A DNA stretch of 64,000 nucleotides from an uncultured Prevotellaceae bacterium (GTDB lineage Bacteria; Bacteroidota; Bacteroidia; Bacteroidales; Bacteroidaceae). Every line of letters begins with the position of its first letter. Within the stretch, counting starts at the first letter, position 1. The stretch lies in NCBI GenBank assembly GCA_900315565.1, contig OMZS01000014.1, positions 1 through 64,000 of the forward strand. Direction: 5' to 3'. Shown here piece by piece: positions 33,556 to 42,005 of the stretch. A program made the translations under genes and the position numbers. Under the pieces are notes generated by a model. That model was not told the origin of the DNA. It worked only from the letters and a program-made list of their open reading frames with translations, and searched no databases.

Positions 33556-34575
33556 TTAATCTGTGCTCGTTTCTTCTGTTGCTATGCTGTTTTGTTTCTT
33601 CTTTTTCGTAAAGTTTAGCGCCACCCAGGCGTATATACCCAGTGCGATGACCAGCATGGTCTGTACCGTGTGGACAATGAGGACGAAGTAGAGGGCTTGC
33701 TCGTCGGCCACGCCGTAGAGGATGAGCATGGTTTTGACGGCGAAATGCCAGGGACCGGCACCGTTGGGCGTAGGCACGATGACGGCGATGCTGCCCACCA
33801 CGAAGGTGACCAGCGCACAGGCGATGCCCAGATGCTCGGTGAAGGAGAAGCAGAAAAAGGTGAGGTAATAGTGCAGGAAATAGCTTACCCAGATGCCCAG
33901 GGTGAAAAACAGGAACAGCGGAATGTTCTTTACATCCTTCAGCGACACGATGCCTTGCCAGATGCCAAAGAGCATGTCTTTCACCTTATTATATAGTGGC
34001 AGCTTGCGCAGCAGTAAGACGGCTAATAGCAGAACAGCCAATGCACAAATTCCGGTTACCAAATAGCCCGTCAGGGAAAACTGGGTGAAAAGACTGTCGA
34101 GACTGGTGCCCGTGCGCTCGAAAAAAGTGCCAAACACGCTGAGCTGGAAGAGCAGCGTAAGGCCCGTAACCAGCAGCACCAGCAGTGAGTCGATGGCGCG
34201 CTCGGTGACAACAGTGCCAAGGGCCTTGGAAAAAGATATGCCGTCGTAGCGGGTGAGCACGCCGCAGCGCGTGAACTCGCCGATACGCGGAACCACCAGA
34301 CTGGCCGCGTAGGAGAGAAACACGGCATTGACGCTGGTGCTGGTGCGAGGGTGCTCGCCCGTGGGCTGCAGCGTCTGCCGCCATCGCCATCCGCGAAAAG
34401 CCTGTGCCAGAATGCCGAACGGAAACGACAGCAGCATCCATGTCCAGTTCATCTCGTGCAACAGCACATGCTCGATGCGCTGGAAGTCGAATCCACGGTA
34501 CATCCAATACAGAATACCTCCGCCCAAAACAAGCGGAAGCCCTATTTTCAGAGTGTTGTTGAAAGCGTGTTTCAT
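33556..34575 (-). CDS. YbhN/lysylphosphatidylglycerol synthase-type membrane protein (UPF0104)
   Basis: 339 residues with about seven to eight transmembrane helices and the family signatures RGWRWRQTL near 62-70, VPRIGEFTRCGVLTRY near 95-110 and VPTPNGAGPWHFA near 270-282. This is the membrane half of MprF-like proteins without the aminoacyl-transfer domain, so lipid transport or flipping is more likely than lipid lysylation. A -7 box (TAGCTTTG, minus) lies about 10 nt before the ATG, giving a very short leader. Confidence 0.82.
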   Translation of the reverse strand: MKHAFNNTLKIGLPLVLGGGILYWMYRGFDFQRIEHVLLHEMNWTWMLLSFPFGILAQAFRGWRWRQTLQPTGEHPRTSTSVNAVFLSYAASLVVPRIGEFTRCGVLTRYDGISFSKALGTVVTERAIDSLLVLLVTGLTLLFQLSVFGTFFERTGTSLDSLFTQFSLTGYLVTGICALAVLLLAVLLLRKLPLYNKVKDMLFGIWQGIVSLKDVKNIPLFLFFTLGIWVSYFLHYYLTFFCFSFTEHLGIACALVTFVVGSIAVIVPTPNGAGPWHFAVKTMLILYGVADEQALYFVLIVHTVQTMLVIALGIYAWVALNFTKKKKQNSIATEETSTD

Positions 34576-34693
34576 CTGATAAAATGCAAAGCTACGGTGT
34601 TTTTGCGGAATGGCAAAATAAAAAGGGTTAATTTTACTTATACTGCTTGACCTGCGTCAAAAAAACGGCGGCATTGGCGCGAAAAACTTGCGG

Positions 34694-34728
34694 CTGTTTG
34701 CGCAAACAGTAAAAACTGCGTACCTTTG
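34694..34728 (+). promoter_or_regulatory. Promoter of the 31-residue microprotein, with palindromic operator
   Basis: TTTG at 34697-34700 and TACCTTTG at 34721-34728 are 20 bp apart, a full consensus match. The -33 element lies inside a perfect 16-bp palindrome CTGTTTGCGCAAACAG (34694-34709), a good candidate repressor site. Confidence 0.75.
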
Positions 34729-34824
34729 CACCGTGTTCAGAGGAACACAGGATGGAGACTTACACCATATATATTTCACTAAAGGATAACAAGTACAAAC
34801 TTTAAAAAAAGAAAGGGTAAAAAG

Positions 34825-34920
34825 ATGACAGTAGCATTTATGATTTTGGCGGTTATCGCCATCACTATTGCTGAGGCAGTAAAGGTGAGCAAAGACATCG
34901 ACCTGGATGCCCAAGAATAA
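34825..34920 (+). CDS. 31-residue single-span membrane microprotein
   Basis: ATG at 34825 with GAAAGGG 8-14 nt upstream. The product starts MTVAFMILAVIAITIAEA, a single hydrophobic helix, followed by a charged tail with KVSKDIDLDAQE. It is its own transcription unit: a consensus promoter at 34697-34728, a roughly 90-nt leader and a hairpin with T-run at 34973-35007. No family is recognised. The strong signals on both sides are the main support. Confidence 0.65.
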   Translation: MTVAFMILAVIAITIAEAVKVSKDIDLDAQE

Positions 34921-34931
34921 ACAAGGCAGGT

Positions 34932-34946
34932 AGCGGACTTTGTCCG
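34932..34946. repeat. Short GC hairpin
   Basis: GCGGACTTTGTCCGC, a 6-bp stem with TTT loop, after the microprotein gene. It is similar in style to the hairpin inside hutI. Confidence 0.5.
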
Positions 34947-34972
34947 CAAATAGAAACAATAAAATCAAGCAG

Positions 34973-35007
34973 AAAGGCGGGTTCATGCAAGTGAATCCGC
35001 CTTTTTT
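34973..35007 (+). terminator. Rho-independent terminator of the microprotein gene
   Basis: AAAGGCGGGTTCA pairs with TGAATCCGCCTTT (one G-U pair), followed by a T-run. Confidence 0.85.
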
Positions 35008-35018
35008 CGGCTTTTTTC

Positions 35019-35049
35019 TTGGCGCAAACTGATATTTCTGCTACCTTTG
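35019..35049 (+). promoter_or_regulatory. rsmA promoter
   Basis: TTGG at 35019-35022 and TACCTTTG at 35042-35049. The ATG follows 5 nt after the -7 box, leaving little or no leader. Confidence 0.7.
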
Positions 35050-35054
35050 CAACC

Positions 35055-35855
35055 ATGAAACAAGTGAGACCCAAGAAGAATCTCGGCCAGCATTTCCTGA
35101 CCGACCTCGGCATAGCCAGCCGCATTGCCGACACCGTGGATGCCTGCCCCGGACTGCCAGTGCTGGAGGTAGGCCCTGGCATGGGTGTGCTGACGCAGTA
35201 TCTGGTGAAGAAAAACCGTCCCGTGCGCGTGGTGGAAATCGACAGCGAGTCGGTGGCTTACCTGCACGAGCATTTTGCTTTTATGAACGACGACATTATC
35301 GGCGAGGACTTCTTGCGCATGGACCTCGCGCGGGTGTTCGACGGGCGGCCTTTCGTGCTCACAGGCAACTATCCCTATGACATCTCTTCGCAGATATTCT
35401 TCAAGATGCTCGACAACCGCGACCTCATACCTTGCTGCACGGGCATGATTCAGCATGAGGTGGCGCTGCGCATGGCCTCCAAGCCCGGCAACAAGCAGTA
35501 TGGCATTCTATCGGTGCTGATGCAGGCGTGGTACGACGTGGAATATCTGTTCACCGTCGAGCCGTCGGTGTTCAACCCACCGCCCAAGGTGCAGAGTGCC
35601 GTCATCCGCATGACGCGCAACAATGTTGAGCATCTAGGCTGCGACGAACAACTGTTCAAACGCATAGTGAAAGCCGTGTTCAATCAGCGGCGCAAGATGC
35701 TGCGCGTGAGTCTGCGGCAGGTGTTCGACGGTGGACAGCAGCCCGACAAAGATTTCTTCACCCACCCGTTTATGACGCGCCGCCCAGAGCAGCTCACTAT
35801 CGCCGAGTTTGTGGAGCTCACCAACATGGTGGCTAGCGTGTCGCGGGCATTCTAG
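35055..35855 (+). CDS. rsmA: 16S rRNA dimethyladenosine transferase RsmA (KsgA)
   Basis: 266 residues from the ATG at 35055 (MKQVRPKKNLGQHFL), the canonical KsgA beginning; the frame is open upstream to 35019 but that overlaps the promoter. SAM motif LEVGPGMGVLTQYL near 38-51 and the adenine-methylation motif GNYPYDIS are present. It dimethylates A1518/A1519 (E. coli numbers) in 16S rRNA helix 45 late in 30S assembly. The promoter -7 box ends 5 nt before the ATG, suggesting a leaderless or near-leaderless mRNA. Confidence 0.94.
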   Translation: MKQVRPKKNLGQHFLTDLGIASRIADTVDACPGLPVLEVGPGMGVLTQYLVKKNRPVRVVEIDSESVAYLHEHFAFMNDDIIGEDFLRMDLARVFDGRPFVLTGNYPYDISSQIFFKMLDNRDLIPCCTGMIQHEVALRMASKPGNKQYGILSVLMQAWYDVEYLFTVEPSVFNPPPKVQSAVIRMTRNNVEHLGCDEQLFKRIVKAVFNQRRKMLRVSLRQVFDGGQQPDKDFFTHPFMTRRPEQLTIAEFVELTNMVASVSRAF

Positions 35856-35907
35856 AGACTTTCACACTCCATTTACACACCAAAGCCCATTAACCCCTAC
35901 AGTTCTC

Positions 35908-36372
35908 ATGAACAAACAAGAAACCTACGAGCAACTGCTTCAGCAAATAGCAGCCCTCATCGAGGGCGAGACCGACGAAACCAGCGTGCTGGCCAACGTG
36001 AGCGCCGCCCTGCACGAAGCCTTCGCACAGTTTTTTTGGACGGGTTTTTATCTTGTGCGCCAAAATGAGCTTCGCTTGGGCCCGTTCCAAGGAACTGTGG
36101 CATGCATGCACATTCAGCACGGCCGGGGCGTGTGCGGAACGGCATGGGCCGAAGCTCTGACGCAGGTGGTGCCCGACGTGGAACAGTTTCCCGGCCACAT
36201 TGCGTGCAGCTCGCTGAGCCGCTCGGAGATAGTGGTGCCCATCATGAACAACGCCCACCATGTGGTGGGCGTGTTGGATATTGACAGTAAGGAGTTGGCG
36301 ACTTTCGACGACACCGACCGTCACTATCTGGAGCGGTTGTGCGCCATGCTGACAGCCGTTCTTTATGCCTGA
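35908..36372 (+). CDS. msrC: Free methionine-(R)-sulfoxide reductase, GAF domain
   Basis: 154 residues, a single GAF domain. Three cysteines, C66, C76 and C100, have exactly the spacing (10 and 24) of the redox cysteines of E. coli fRMsr (84, 94, 118), with HGRGVCGTAW and HIACSSLSRSEIVVP around them. It reduces free methionine-R-sulfoxide. Start at 35908 (MNKQETYEQL) is preferred over a longer frame that begins inside rsmA. Its stop overlaps the convergent YfhO-family gene by 10 bp. Confidence 0.92.
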   Translation: MNKQETYEQLLQQIAALIEGETDETSVLANVSAALHEAFAQFFWTGFYLVRQNELRLGPFQGTVACMHIQHGRGVCGTAWAEALTQVVPDVEQFPGHIACSSLSRSEIVVPIMNNAHHVVGVLDIDSKELATFDDTDRHYLERLCAMLTAVLYA

Positions 36373-38858
36373 GCTGTTTTCTTTCGCTTGAACTCAAAGA
36401 AAACAACCCCCAAAATTGAGAGAATAAGCAGCACCAGCGAGACGTAAGCCACGGTCTCGGTGGTCTTTACCGATTTCGGGTCGAACGAGAGCACCACCTG
36501 GTGCTTTCCTTGTTTTACATTGAGTGCGCGCAGAATATAGTTGACGCGTCCCAGCTCGGCAGGCTGCCCGTCGATGGTGGCCGTCCAGCCGGGGTAGTAG
36601 ATTTCTGAGAATACCACCACGCCGCCCTTGTCGGACTCAACGTCGTAGGTCAGTTTGTTGGGCTCGTAGGCGGTAATGGTCACCACCGAGTTGGCCTGAG
36701 TGGTGCTTTGGCCTAGCTGTTGACTGAATTTGTTGTCGGCTACCGCCTCGTGGCGCAAGTCAATCTTACCCACACGCTCGATTTCCTGATTGGCATTTTC
36801 TACAAACTCCACTTTGTCCACAAACCATGCGTTGCCGTAGGCGTAAGGATTCTGAATGGGCACCGTCTGTCCGCCTTGCAGCGGCATGATGACATATTTG
36901 GTGTTCAGCATGTTGAGCACAGGATAGATGGAGTCGCCGGCCACGTTGGTCATGTCGCCCTGCGCGTCGGCCACGGCTTCCATCATGGCCTGCATTTCGG
37001 GCATGATGTAGGCATCTATCATTTCCTGATAACGGCGAAGCTTAGCGGCATGGTAGCCGCCGATGCTCTTGTGGTAGTACGACGTTTCGTTCTCGTTGAA
37101 AGTGTTCGAAGCCAGGTTCAGCACGCGGTAGTCGAGGCTCTTGTCTTGCAGTATCTGCTTGTCGGTGGTGGTGAGGGGTTGCGGAGCGTCGCGTTGGCTC
37201 TTCTCAACAAACATGCTGTCGTTGAGGTAACGCTTGTCTATCTGCCACAAATCGAACAAACAGAGCACCAGCAATGCGCCCACCGCATAGGACACTTTGA
37301 GTTTCTTCATCAGACAGGCCACCAGCAGCACTACTCCCACCACAATAATCCAGAACGACCGCCAACAGTCGGCTGTAAACATGGCGCGGCGCATTTCGCG
37401 CAGGTTGTCGAGCAGCGGATTGAGCTGCTCGGGCGGGAACTGGCTCAAGGCCTGCATTTCGGCACTCGAAACGAAGTCGGAGAAGAACATGCCCGGCATC
37501 ACGGCAAACAAGGCGCAAATGCCCGCCGTGAGTGCAAAGCTGCCCACGAGCGGTTTTTGCAGTTGTTTCAGCGTGCGTCCGCCGGTCAGCAGCTCTTTTA
37601 GTGCCAGCATTGCTAGCAGCGGGATGGTAAATTCGGCTATCACCAGGATGCTAGCCACAGTACGGAATTTGGCATACATGGGAACGTAGTCGATAAAGAA
37701 GTCGGTCAGCCCCATGAAATTCTTGCCCCACGACAACAGAACCGACAAAACGGTGACTGCCAGCAAAGCCCACTTCATGGGACCTTTCACGATGAACAGT
37801 CCAAGCACAAACAGGAACAGCACAAACGCACCCACATAAACAGGGCCGCTGGTGCCAGGCTGCTCACCCCAATACTGCCCCAGCTGCTGGTAGATGGGCA
37901 AATAGTCGTTTTGGGCATGACTCATGGCCGTTTCGTTCATGCTGAGTGGAATAGAGGCGCCGCCCTTGGTGTTGGGCACCAGGAGCGTCCATGTCTCGCC
38001 AATGCCGTAGCTCCACTGGGTGATGTAGTCGCGGTCCAGTCCGCTGCTGGTCTGGTTGGCAGAGTTTTGTTTCACCAGCTCGCTTTTGCCGCGCATCGAC
38101 TCTTGTCCGTACTGCCAGGTGTGGTAAAGATTAGAAATATTGACACATACGCCCAACAGAGCACCCACAACGCAAGCCGCCGTGGCTTTTAGGAAATGGG
38201 CCATTTGTTTCTTTCGGAGAGCATCCACCAGCCAGGCTATCATCATGGCAGCGATGATAAACAGATAGTAATAGGTCATCTGCACATGGTTGGCGTTCAC
38301 CTCGAAGGCAGCAAAAATGGCCGTCACGATGGCTCCCCACAGGTATTTGCCACAGTAGGCCAGCACGATGCCGCCAATGAGGGGCGGAAGATAGGCCAGG
38401 GCCATCACCTTCCAGATGTGACCGGCGGCAATGATAATCAGGAAATAGCTGCTGAAAGCCCAGATGACCGACCCCAGCGCGGCCAGTTGCCAGCGGAAGT
38501 CGAAAGCGCGCAGCAGTATGTAAAAGCCCAGCAGATAGGCAAACAGATACCACACGTTTTCGGGCAGCCACAAGTGGTAGGCTTTGATGACTTTGCCCAG
38601 GCCGTCGGTGCTGCTGTACGAAGGAGCCGTCTGATAAGTGGGCATTCCACCGAACGTGGAATTGGTCCAGCGCGAGCGCTCGCCTGTTTTCTGATAGTAT
38701 TCGAGGGCTTCCTGCCCGGCTCCGCGTCCTGCCGACGAGTCGTGTCGGTAGAGAATGCGGCCTTCGATGTCGGCCGGGAAGAAATAAGCAAACGAAATAA
38801 TGGCAAAAAGCACTACAACGAGCACTTCGGGCAGAATTTTTCTCAACTGGCTGTTCAT
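36363..38858 (-). CDS. YfhO-family polytopic membrane protein
   Basis: 831 residues from the ATG at 38858 (MNSQLRKILPEVLVV). About 11-13 transmembrane helices are followed by a periplasmic beta-rich part (about 590-790: EIYYPGWTATIDGQPAEL near the end) and a last helix plus a FEFKRKK tail, the layout of GT-C-like YfhO proteins. In Firmicutes, YfhO helps glycosylate lipoteichoic acid; in Bacteroidetes the acceptor is unknown. The -7 box TATTTTTG on the minus strand is about 80 bp upstream. Confidence 0.88.
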   Translation of the reverse strand: MNSQLRKILPEVLVVVLFAIISFAYFFPADIEGRILYRHDSSAGRGAGQEALEYYQKTGERSRWTNSTFGGMPTYQTAPSYSSTDGLGKVIKAYHLWLPENVWYLFAYLLGFYILLRAFDFRWQLAALGSVIWAFSSYFLIIIAAGHIWKVMALAYLPPLIGGIVLAYCGKYLWGAIVTAIFAAFEVNANHVQMTYYYLFIIAAMMIAWLVDALRKKQMAHFLKATAACVVGALLGVCVNISNLYHTWQYGQESMRGKSELVKQNSANQTSSGLDRDYITQWSYGIGETWTLLVPNTKGGASIPLSMNETAMSHAQNDYLPIYQQLGQYWGEQPGTSGPVYVGAFVLFLFVLGLFIVKGPMKWALLAVTVLSVLLSWGKNFMGLTDFFIDYVPMYAKFRTVASILVIAEFTIPLLAMLALKELLTGGRTLKQLQKPLVGSFALTAGICALFAVMPGMFFSDFVSSAEMQALSQFPPEQLNPLLDNLREMRRAMFTADCWRSFWIIVVGVVLLVACLMKKLKVSYAVGALLVLCLFDLWQIDKRYLNDSMFVEKSQRDAPQPLTTTDKQILQDKSLDYRVLNLASNTFNENETSYYHKSIGGYHAAKLRRYQEMIDAYIMPEMQAMMEAVADAQGDMTNVAGDSIYPVLNMLNTKYVIMPLQGGQTVPIQNPYAYGNAWFVDKVEFVENANQEIERVGKIDLRHEAVADNKFSQQLGQSTTQANSVVTITAYEPNKLTYDVESDKGGVVVFSEIYYPGWTATIDGQPAELGRVNYILRALNVKQGKHQVVLSFDPKSVKTTETVAYVSLVLLILSILGVVFFEFKRKKTAQA

Positions 38859-39053
38859 GATGGTGTTTTGTTGGGGTGAAGGGTGTTGGTGGCGGGCACC
38901 GGGTAGCCTGTTGGAGGCCCCGTGTCCTATCAAAGTGCAAAAATACACAAAAAAACATGACAAAGAAAAGAATTTTGCAAAAAAATGGCCGTCGCAGGGC
39001 CTAGTAAGTGTTTTTAGGCTCTTTGCAACGGCGATGACGGTTAGGTGAAACGT

Positions 39054-40292
39054 TTACTGGGCGTTTTTCTCCTTGCGCAGGCGGTCCTGAAGTTCTTTCG
39101 GGGTGCAACCCTCAAACAGTCTGAAACAACGGTAGAACGAGCTGGACGACGAGAACCCCACACGCATGTACAATTCGTTCATCTGCAGGTCGGGCTTCTG
39201 CTCAATCATTTGCTTGGCGTAATCAACGCGCTTTTTGTTGACATACTCGGCAAACGAAATGCCCATTTCCACGTTGATGGCGCGGTAGATGTAATTGCGG
39301 TTGCAGCAGAGCTGTTCGGCCAGGTCGCTGATTTTCAATCCGTTCTGTAAGAAAATCTTTTCTTCGTCCATGAGCTTTTCTATGCGGCGGCGCAGTTCGC
39401 GCATGCGTTCGGCGGCTTCCTGGCGTGCTTTGTTGTTTCTTTCGTCGGTTTGCTGCTGTTGTGGAGTCAGGCTTCCGGGGGCGGCTGTCAATGTGTTTGG
39501 ACTTGTCTCGTCGCTATTGTCGGTGGCAATGGCGGGGTAGTTGTAGCGTATGCCGATATACACTTGCATGAAAATAAGCAGGGCAAACACCACCGAGGGG
39601 AAGGCCAACATGAGTGTGTCGTCGAGAAAACGATAGCGACCCAGGGCATTACTGATGGCCGAGAGCACCGATGTGGCCAAAAACAGCAAAAACATGAGTC
39701 TCAGCATTACAAGACTGTGCTGGCTGGCATCGGCATAGCTGCGCGAAACCATATTGCTGTAGTGGCGAATCTTGCGCAAGGCGAGTACGGCCAGCGGAAT
39801 GATTTCCAGGCCAAACACCCACTTCTCCATCTCATGGGCATAGACTTGCCACAAGGCAGCACCCGTGAGGCCTTCGGAACTGTTGCGATAGAGATAACGT
39901 TCGATGAACAGGCGCGTGCACGACTCGTCCATCAGCAAATAGCAGACCGTAACGGCCACGCCGCAAACCAGTGGCGGCAAAAGCCATCCCAGACCCGAAT
40001 ACCAGTGAGTGCGCGAATTGCTCAGCTCGCTAAGATAAATGTAATAGAGGGGATAGACTGCCGGACTGCAAAAACAATATAGCGAATCGGTGAACGGAAT
40101 CAGTTCGAAGGCGTAAGAAAAATAGGCAGCATGGCCTAAATAAAGAAACAAACACGCCATGACGAAGGCCAGCAGACAGGTTTTGGTGCGGACAACATAG
40201 CGTTCGTGCTCGTCGAGCAAATCGAGAGCCAACAACAGTGCCAACACCAGTGAAACAAATAGTGGCAGAAAAATGACAAAGCCTGTGAACAT
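39054..40292 (-). CDS. Membrane-bound AraC-family transcription regulator
   Basis: 412 residues. About seven hydrophobic helices in the first 270 residues (for example a FLPLFVSLVLALLLALDLL helix and DDTLMLAFPSVVFALLIFMQ) are followed by a Gln-rich linker and a C-terminal AraC DNA-binding domain (about 300-405: LKISDLAEQLCCNRNYIYR and ELYMRVGFSSSSSFYRCFR as the two helix-turn-helices). The start at 40292 (MFTGFVIF) is placed 4 nt after the -7 box TATCTTTG. It is divergent from the repeat-protein gene at 40471, and the gap holds four phased operator-like sites, so autoregulation and control of that gene are likely. The signal sensed by the membrane part is unknown. Confidence 0.88.
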   Translation of the reverse strand: MFTGFVIFLPLFVSLVLALLLALDLLDEHERYVVRTKTCLLAFVMACLFLYLGHAAYFSYAFELIPFTDSLYCFCSPAVYPLYYIYLSELSNSRTHWYSGLGWLLPPLVCGVAVTVCYLLMDESCTRLFIERYLYRNSSEGLTGAALWQVYAHEMEKWVFGLEIIPLAVLALRKIRHYSNMVSRSYADASQHSLVMLRLMFLLFLATSVLSAISNALGRYRFLDDTLMLAFPSVVFALLIFMQVYIGIRYNYPAIATDNSDETSPNTLTAAPGSLTPQQQQTDERNNKARQEAAERMRELRRRIEKLMDEEKIFLQNGLKISDLAEQLCCNRNYIYRAINVEMGISFAEYVNKKRVDYAKQMIEQKPDLQMNELYMRVGFSSSSSFYRCFRLFEGCTPKELQDRLRKEKNAQ

Positions 40293-40296
40293 GCGG

Positions 40297-40304
40297 CAAA
40301 GATA
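40297..40304 (-). promoter_or_regulatory. AraC gene promoter -7 box
   Basis: TATCTTTG on the minus strand, with only CCGC before the ATG. There is no clear -33 TTTG; operator site a occupies that place. Confidence 0.65.
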
Positions 40305-40312
40305 AGGCAAAA

Positions 40313-40405
40313 TTGCGAATATGGGAACTTTGCAATGCAGAAATTGTGAATATGGGAATCATTTCTGCAAATTTGGGAAACATTTATGCTAATTCGGGAA
40401 CAAGG
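40313..40405. promoter_or_regulatory. Four phased operator-like sites between AraC and repeat-protein genes
   Basis: Direct repeats around AATATGGGAAC at 40313-40330 (a), 40344-40363 (b), 40365-40384 (c) and 40386-40405 (d). Sites b, c and d are 21 bp apart and a-b is 31 bp, so they lie on the same face of the helix. Consensus TGYNAATNYGGGAAY. Related sites occur at 44500-44519 and 44541-44560. Confidence 0.75.
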
Positions 40406-40421
40406 TTATCGGGATTGTGTG

Positions 40422-40429
40422 TAACTTTG
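40422..40429 (+). promoter_or_regulatory. Promoter -7 box of the repeat-protein gene
   Basis: TAACTTTG, 41 bp before the ATG at 40471 and just downstream of operator site d. Confidence 0.65.
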
Positions 40430-40470
40430 CAAAAACAAGTCAAGAATAATCATAAAACTACATTATTATC

Positions 40471-41340
40471 ATGAAAACAAAAATTCTAATTACCACCGTT
40501 GCCCTTTTTGTGGCCTTGTCGGTTTTTGCTCAGCCGCCACGCGCCCGCGAGGAAGCACGCCGGCTGACCAACCACGTTGACCGCACAGTGGGACTTCACC
40601 GAGGGCAATATGATGCTATCTACCGTATTAACCTGCGTTACGCTACCCGCCAGATTGGTATAGAACATCGCGACAGGGAGTACCGCCGTGTCATGAGCGA
40701 CCGCCAGTGGTATCGCTGGATGGACCGACGCCAAGGCCCGCCTCCACGCCGCGACTACAGACCCGGCCCAAGACGTGGCCCACGCGACGGCTATCGTGGC
40801 CCGCGTCGCGACTACCGTAGAGGAGATGGCCCCGGCCCACGCCGTGATTTCCGCCGAGGCGATGGACCCGGCCCGCGCCGTGATATGCGTCGCGGAGGTG
40901 GTCAGCGCGATCGCCGTGACTTCCGCCAAGGTGGCGGCCAAAACTTCCGTCAGGGCGGCGGCCAGGGCGGCAACCGTCAGAACTTCCGTCAGGGCGGCGG
41001 CCAGGGCGGCAACCGTCAGAACTTCGGTCAGGGCGGTGGCCAAAGAGGCAATCGTCAGAACTTCGGTCAGGGCGGCGGCCAAAGAGGCAATCGTCAGAAC
41101 TTTGGTCAAGGCGGCGGCCAAGGTGGCAACCGTCAGAACATGCGCCAGGGCGGTGGCCAAGGTGGCAACCGTCAGAACTTCGGTCAGGGCGGTGGCCAAG
41201 GAGGCAACCGTCAGAACATGCGTCAAGGCGGTGGCCAAGGCGGCAACCGTCAGAACTTCGGTCAGGGTGGTGGCCAAGGCGGCAATCGTCAGAACATGCG
41301 CCAAGGTGGTAATCGCCAAAACCGTCAGAATTATTATTGA
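40471..41340 (+). CDS. Secreted protein with Gly/Gln/Asn/Arg tandem-repeat tail
   Basis: 289 residues. Signal peptide (MKTKILITTVALFVALSVFA, cleavage near AQ), then a basic helical domain (about 22-90: PRAREEARRLTNHVDR, then RQWYRWMDRRQGPPPRRDYR) and a tail with Arg/Pro/Gly repeats and nine full copies of a 13-residue unit such as FGQGGGQGGNRQN (39 bp each), ending NRQNYY. The folded part resembles short periplasmic proteins of the DUF3106/Spy-like kind only loosely. The very basic, glycine-rich tail suggests binding to polyanions (surface polysaccharide, nucleic acid) or phase separation; this is inference. Repeat number probably varies. Confidence 0.8.
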   Translation: MKTKILITTVALFVALSVFAQPPRAREEARRLTNHVDRTVGLHRGQYDAIYRINLRYATRQIGIEHRDREYRRVMSDRQWYRWMDRRQGPPPRRDYRPGPRRGPRDGYRGPRRDYRRGDGPGPRRDFRRGDGPGPRRDMRRGGGQRDRRDFRQGGGQNFRQGGGQGGNRQNFRQGGGQGGNRQNFGQGGGQRGNRQNFGQGGGQRGNRQNFGQGGGQGGNRQNMRQGGGQGGNRQNFGQGGGQGGNRQNMRQGGGQGGNRQNFGQGGGQGGNRQNMRQGGNRQNRQNYY

Positions 41341-41399
41341 TGCATATATATAAATAAGTAATAAAACAAATATTCATTCATTTAACAAAACATTTTATC

Positions 41400-41750
41400 A
41401 TGAAAACAAGAATCCTTATCACCGCCATTGCTCTATTCATGGCTATCTCGGTATCGGCTCAACCGCCACGTGCCAGGGAAGAAGCTCGCAGACTGACCAA
41501 TCACGTTGACCGTGTTGTGGGACTCAGCCGAGGACAGTACGACGAAATCTATCACATCAATCTGCGTTACGCTTTGCGCGAAATTGGCATCGAGCGCCGC
41601 GACCGCGCATACCGCCGTGTGATGGACGACCGCCAGTGGTTCCGCTGGACTGACCGTCGCCAAGGCCCGCCTCCACGCAGAGACTATCGTCCCGGCCCAA
41701 GACACCGCCACGATGGCCCACGTGACCGTCACCGCCACCATCGCCGTTAA
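41400..41750 (+). CDS. Secreted basic protein, paralogue without the repeat tail
   Basis: 116 residues, clearly a tandem duplicate of the preceding gene: the signal peptide and the domain to about residue 95 are nearly identical (PPRAREEARRLTNHVDRVVG, then DRQWFRWTDRRQGPPPRRDY). It ends in a short His/Arg tail (HRHDGPRDRHRHHRR) instead of the glycine-rich repeat. It lies 59 bp downstream and is followed by a strong terminator, so both genes are probably one operon. Confidence 0.8.
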   Translation: MKTRILITAIALFMAISVSAQPPRAREEARRLTNHVDRVVGLSRGQYDEIYHINLRYALREIGIERRDRAYRRVMDDRQWFRWTDRRQGPPPRRDYRPGPRHRHDGPRDRHRHHRR

Positions 41751-41805
41751 CCGTACAAGATATATAATAACTATTGGCAATTCTCAGCAAAAGCTTCTAC
41801 GGTTA

Positions 41806-41841
41806 GAAACGTTCCAGAACCCTGGAACGTTTCTTTTTTTT
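41806..41841 (+). terminator. Rho-independent terminator
   Basis: GAAACGTTCCAG and CTGGAACGTTTC form a perfect 12-bp stem with a 4-nt loop, followed by eight T. Confidence 0.92.
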
Positions 41842-42005
41842 ACCCATACACCTTGTTTTTTACCCATCTCCAAAACAATGTTATGCTGACAATTGAAAGC
41901 CAACTTACGGCATGGCCATGGGGGTAGGCGAGAACGAGAAGAACAACAAGCAAGTGTTTGCACGCCTTGTGGAGAAAGCGTAGTGCATGCTGGAGAATGA
42001 TTGGC

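Noticed and set aside
40930..41330. Possible CRISPR or intergenic satellite from 39-bp repeats
   Set aside because: The repeats are in frame within a gene with signal peptide and promoter and encode a regular 13-residue unit.
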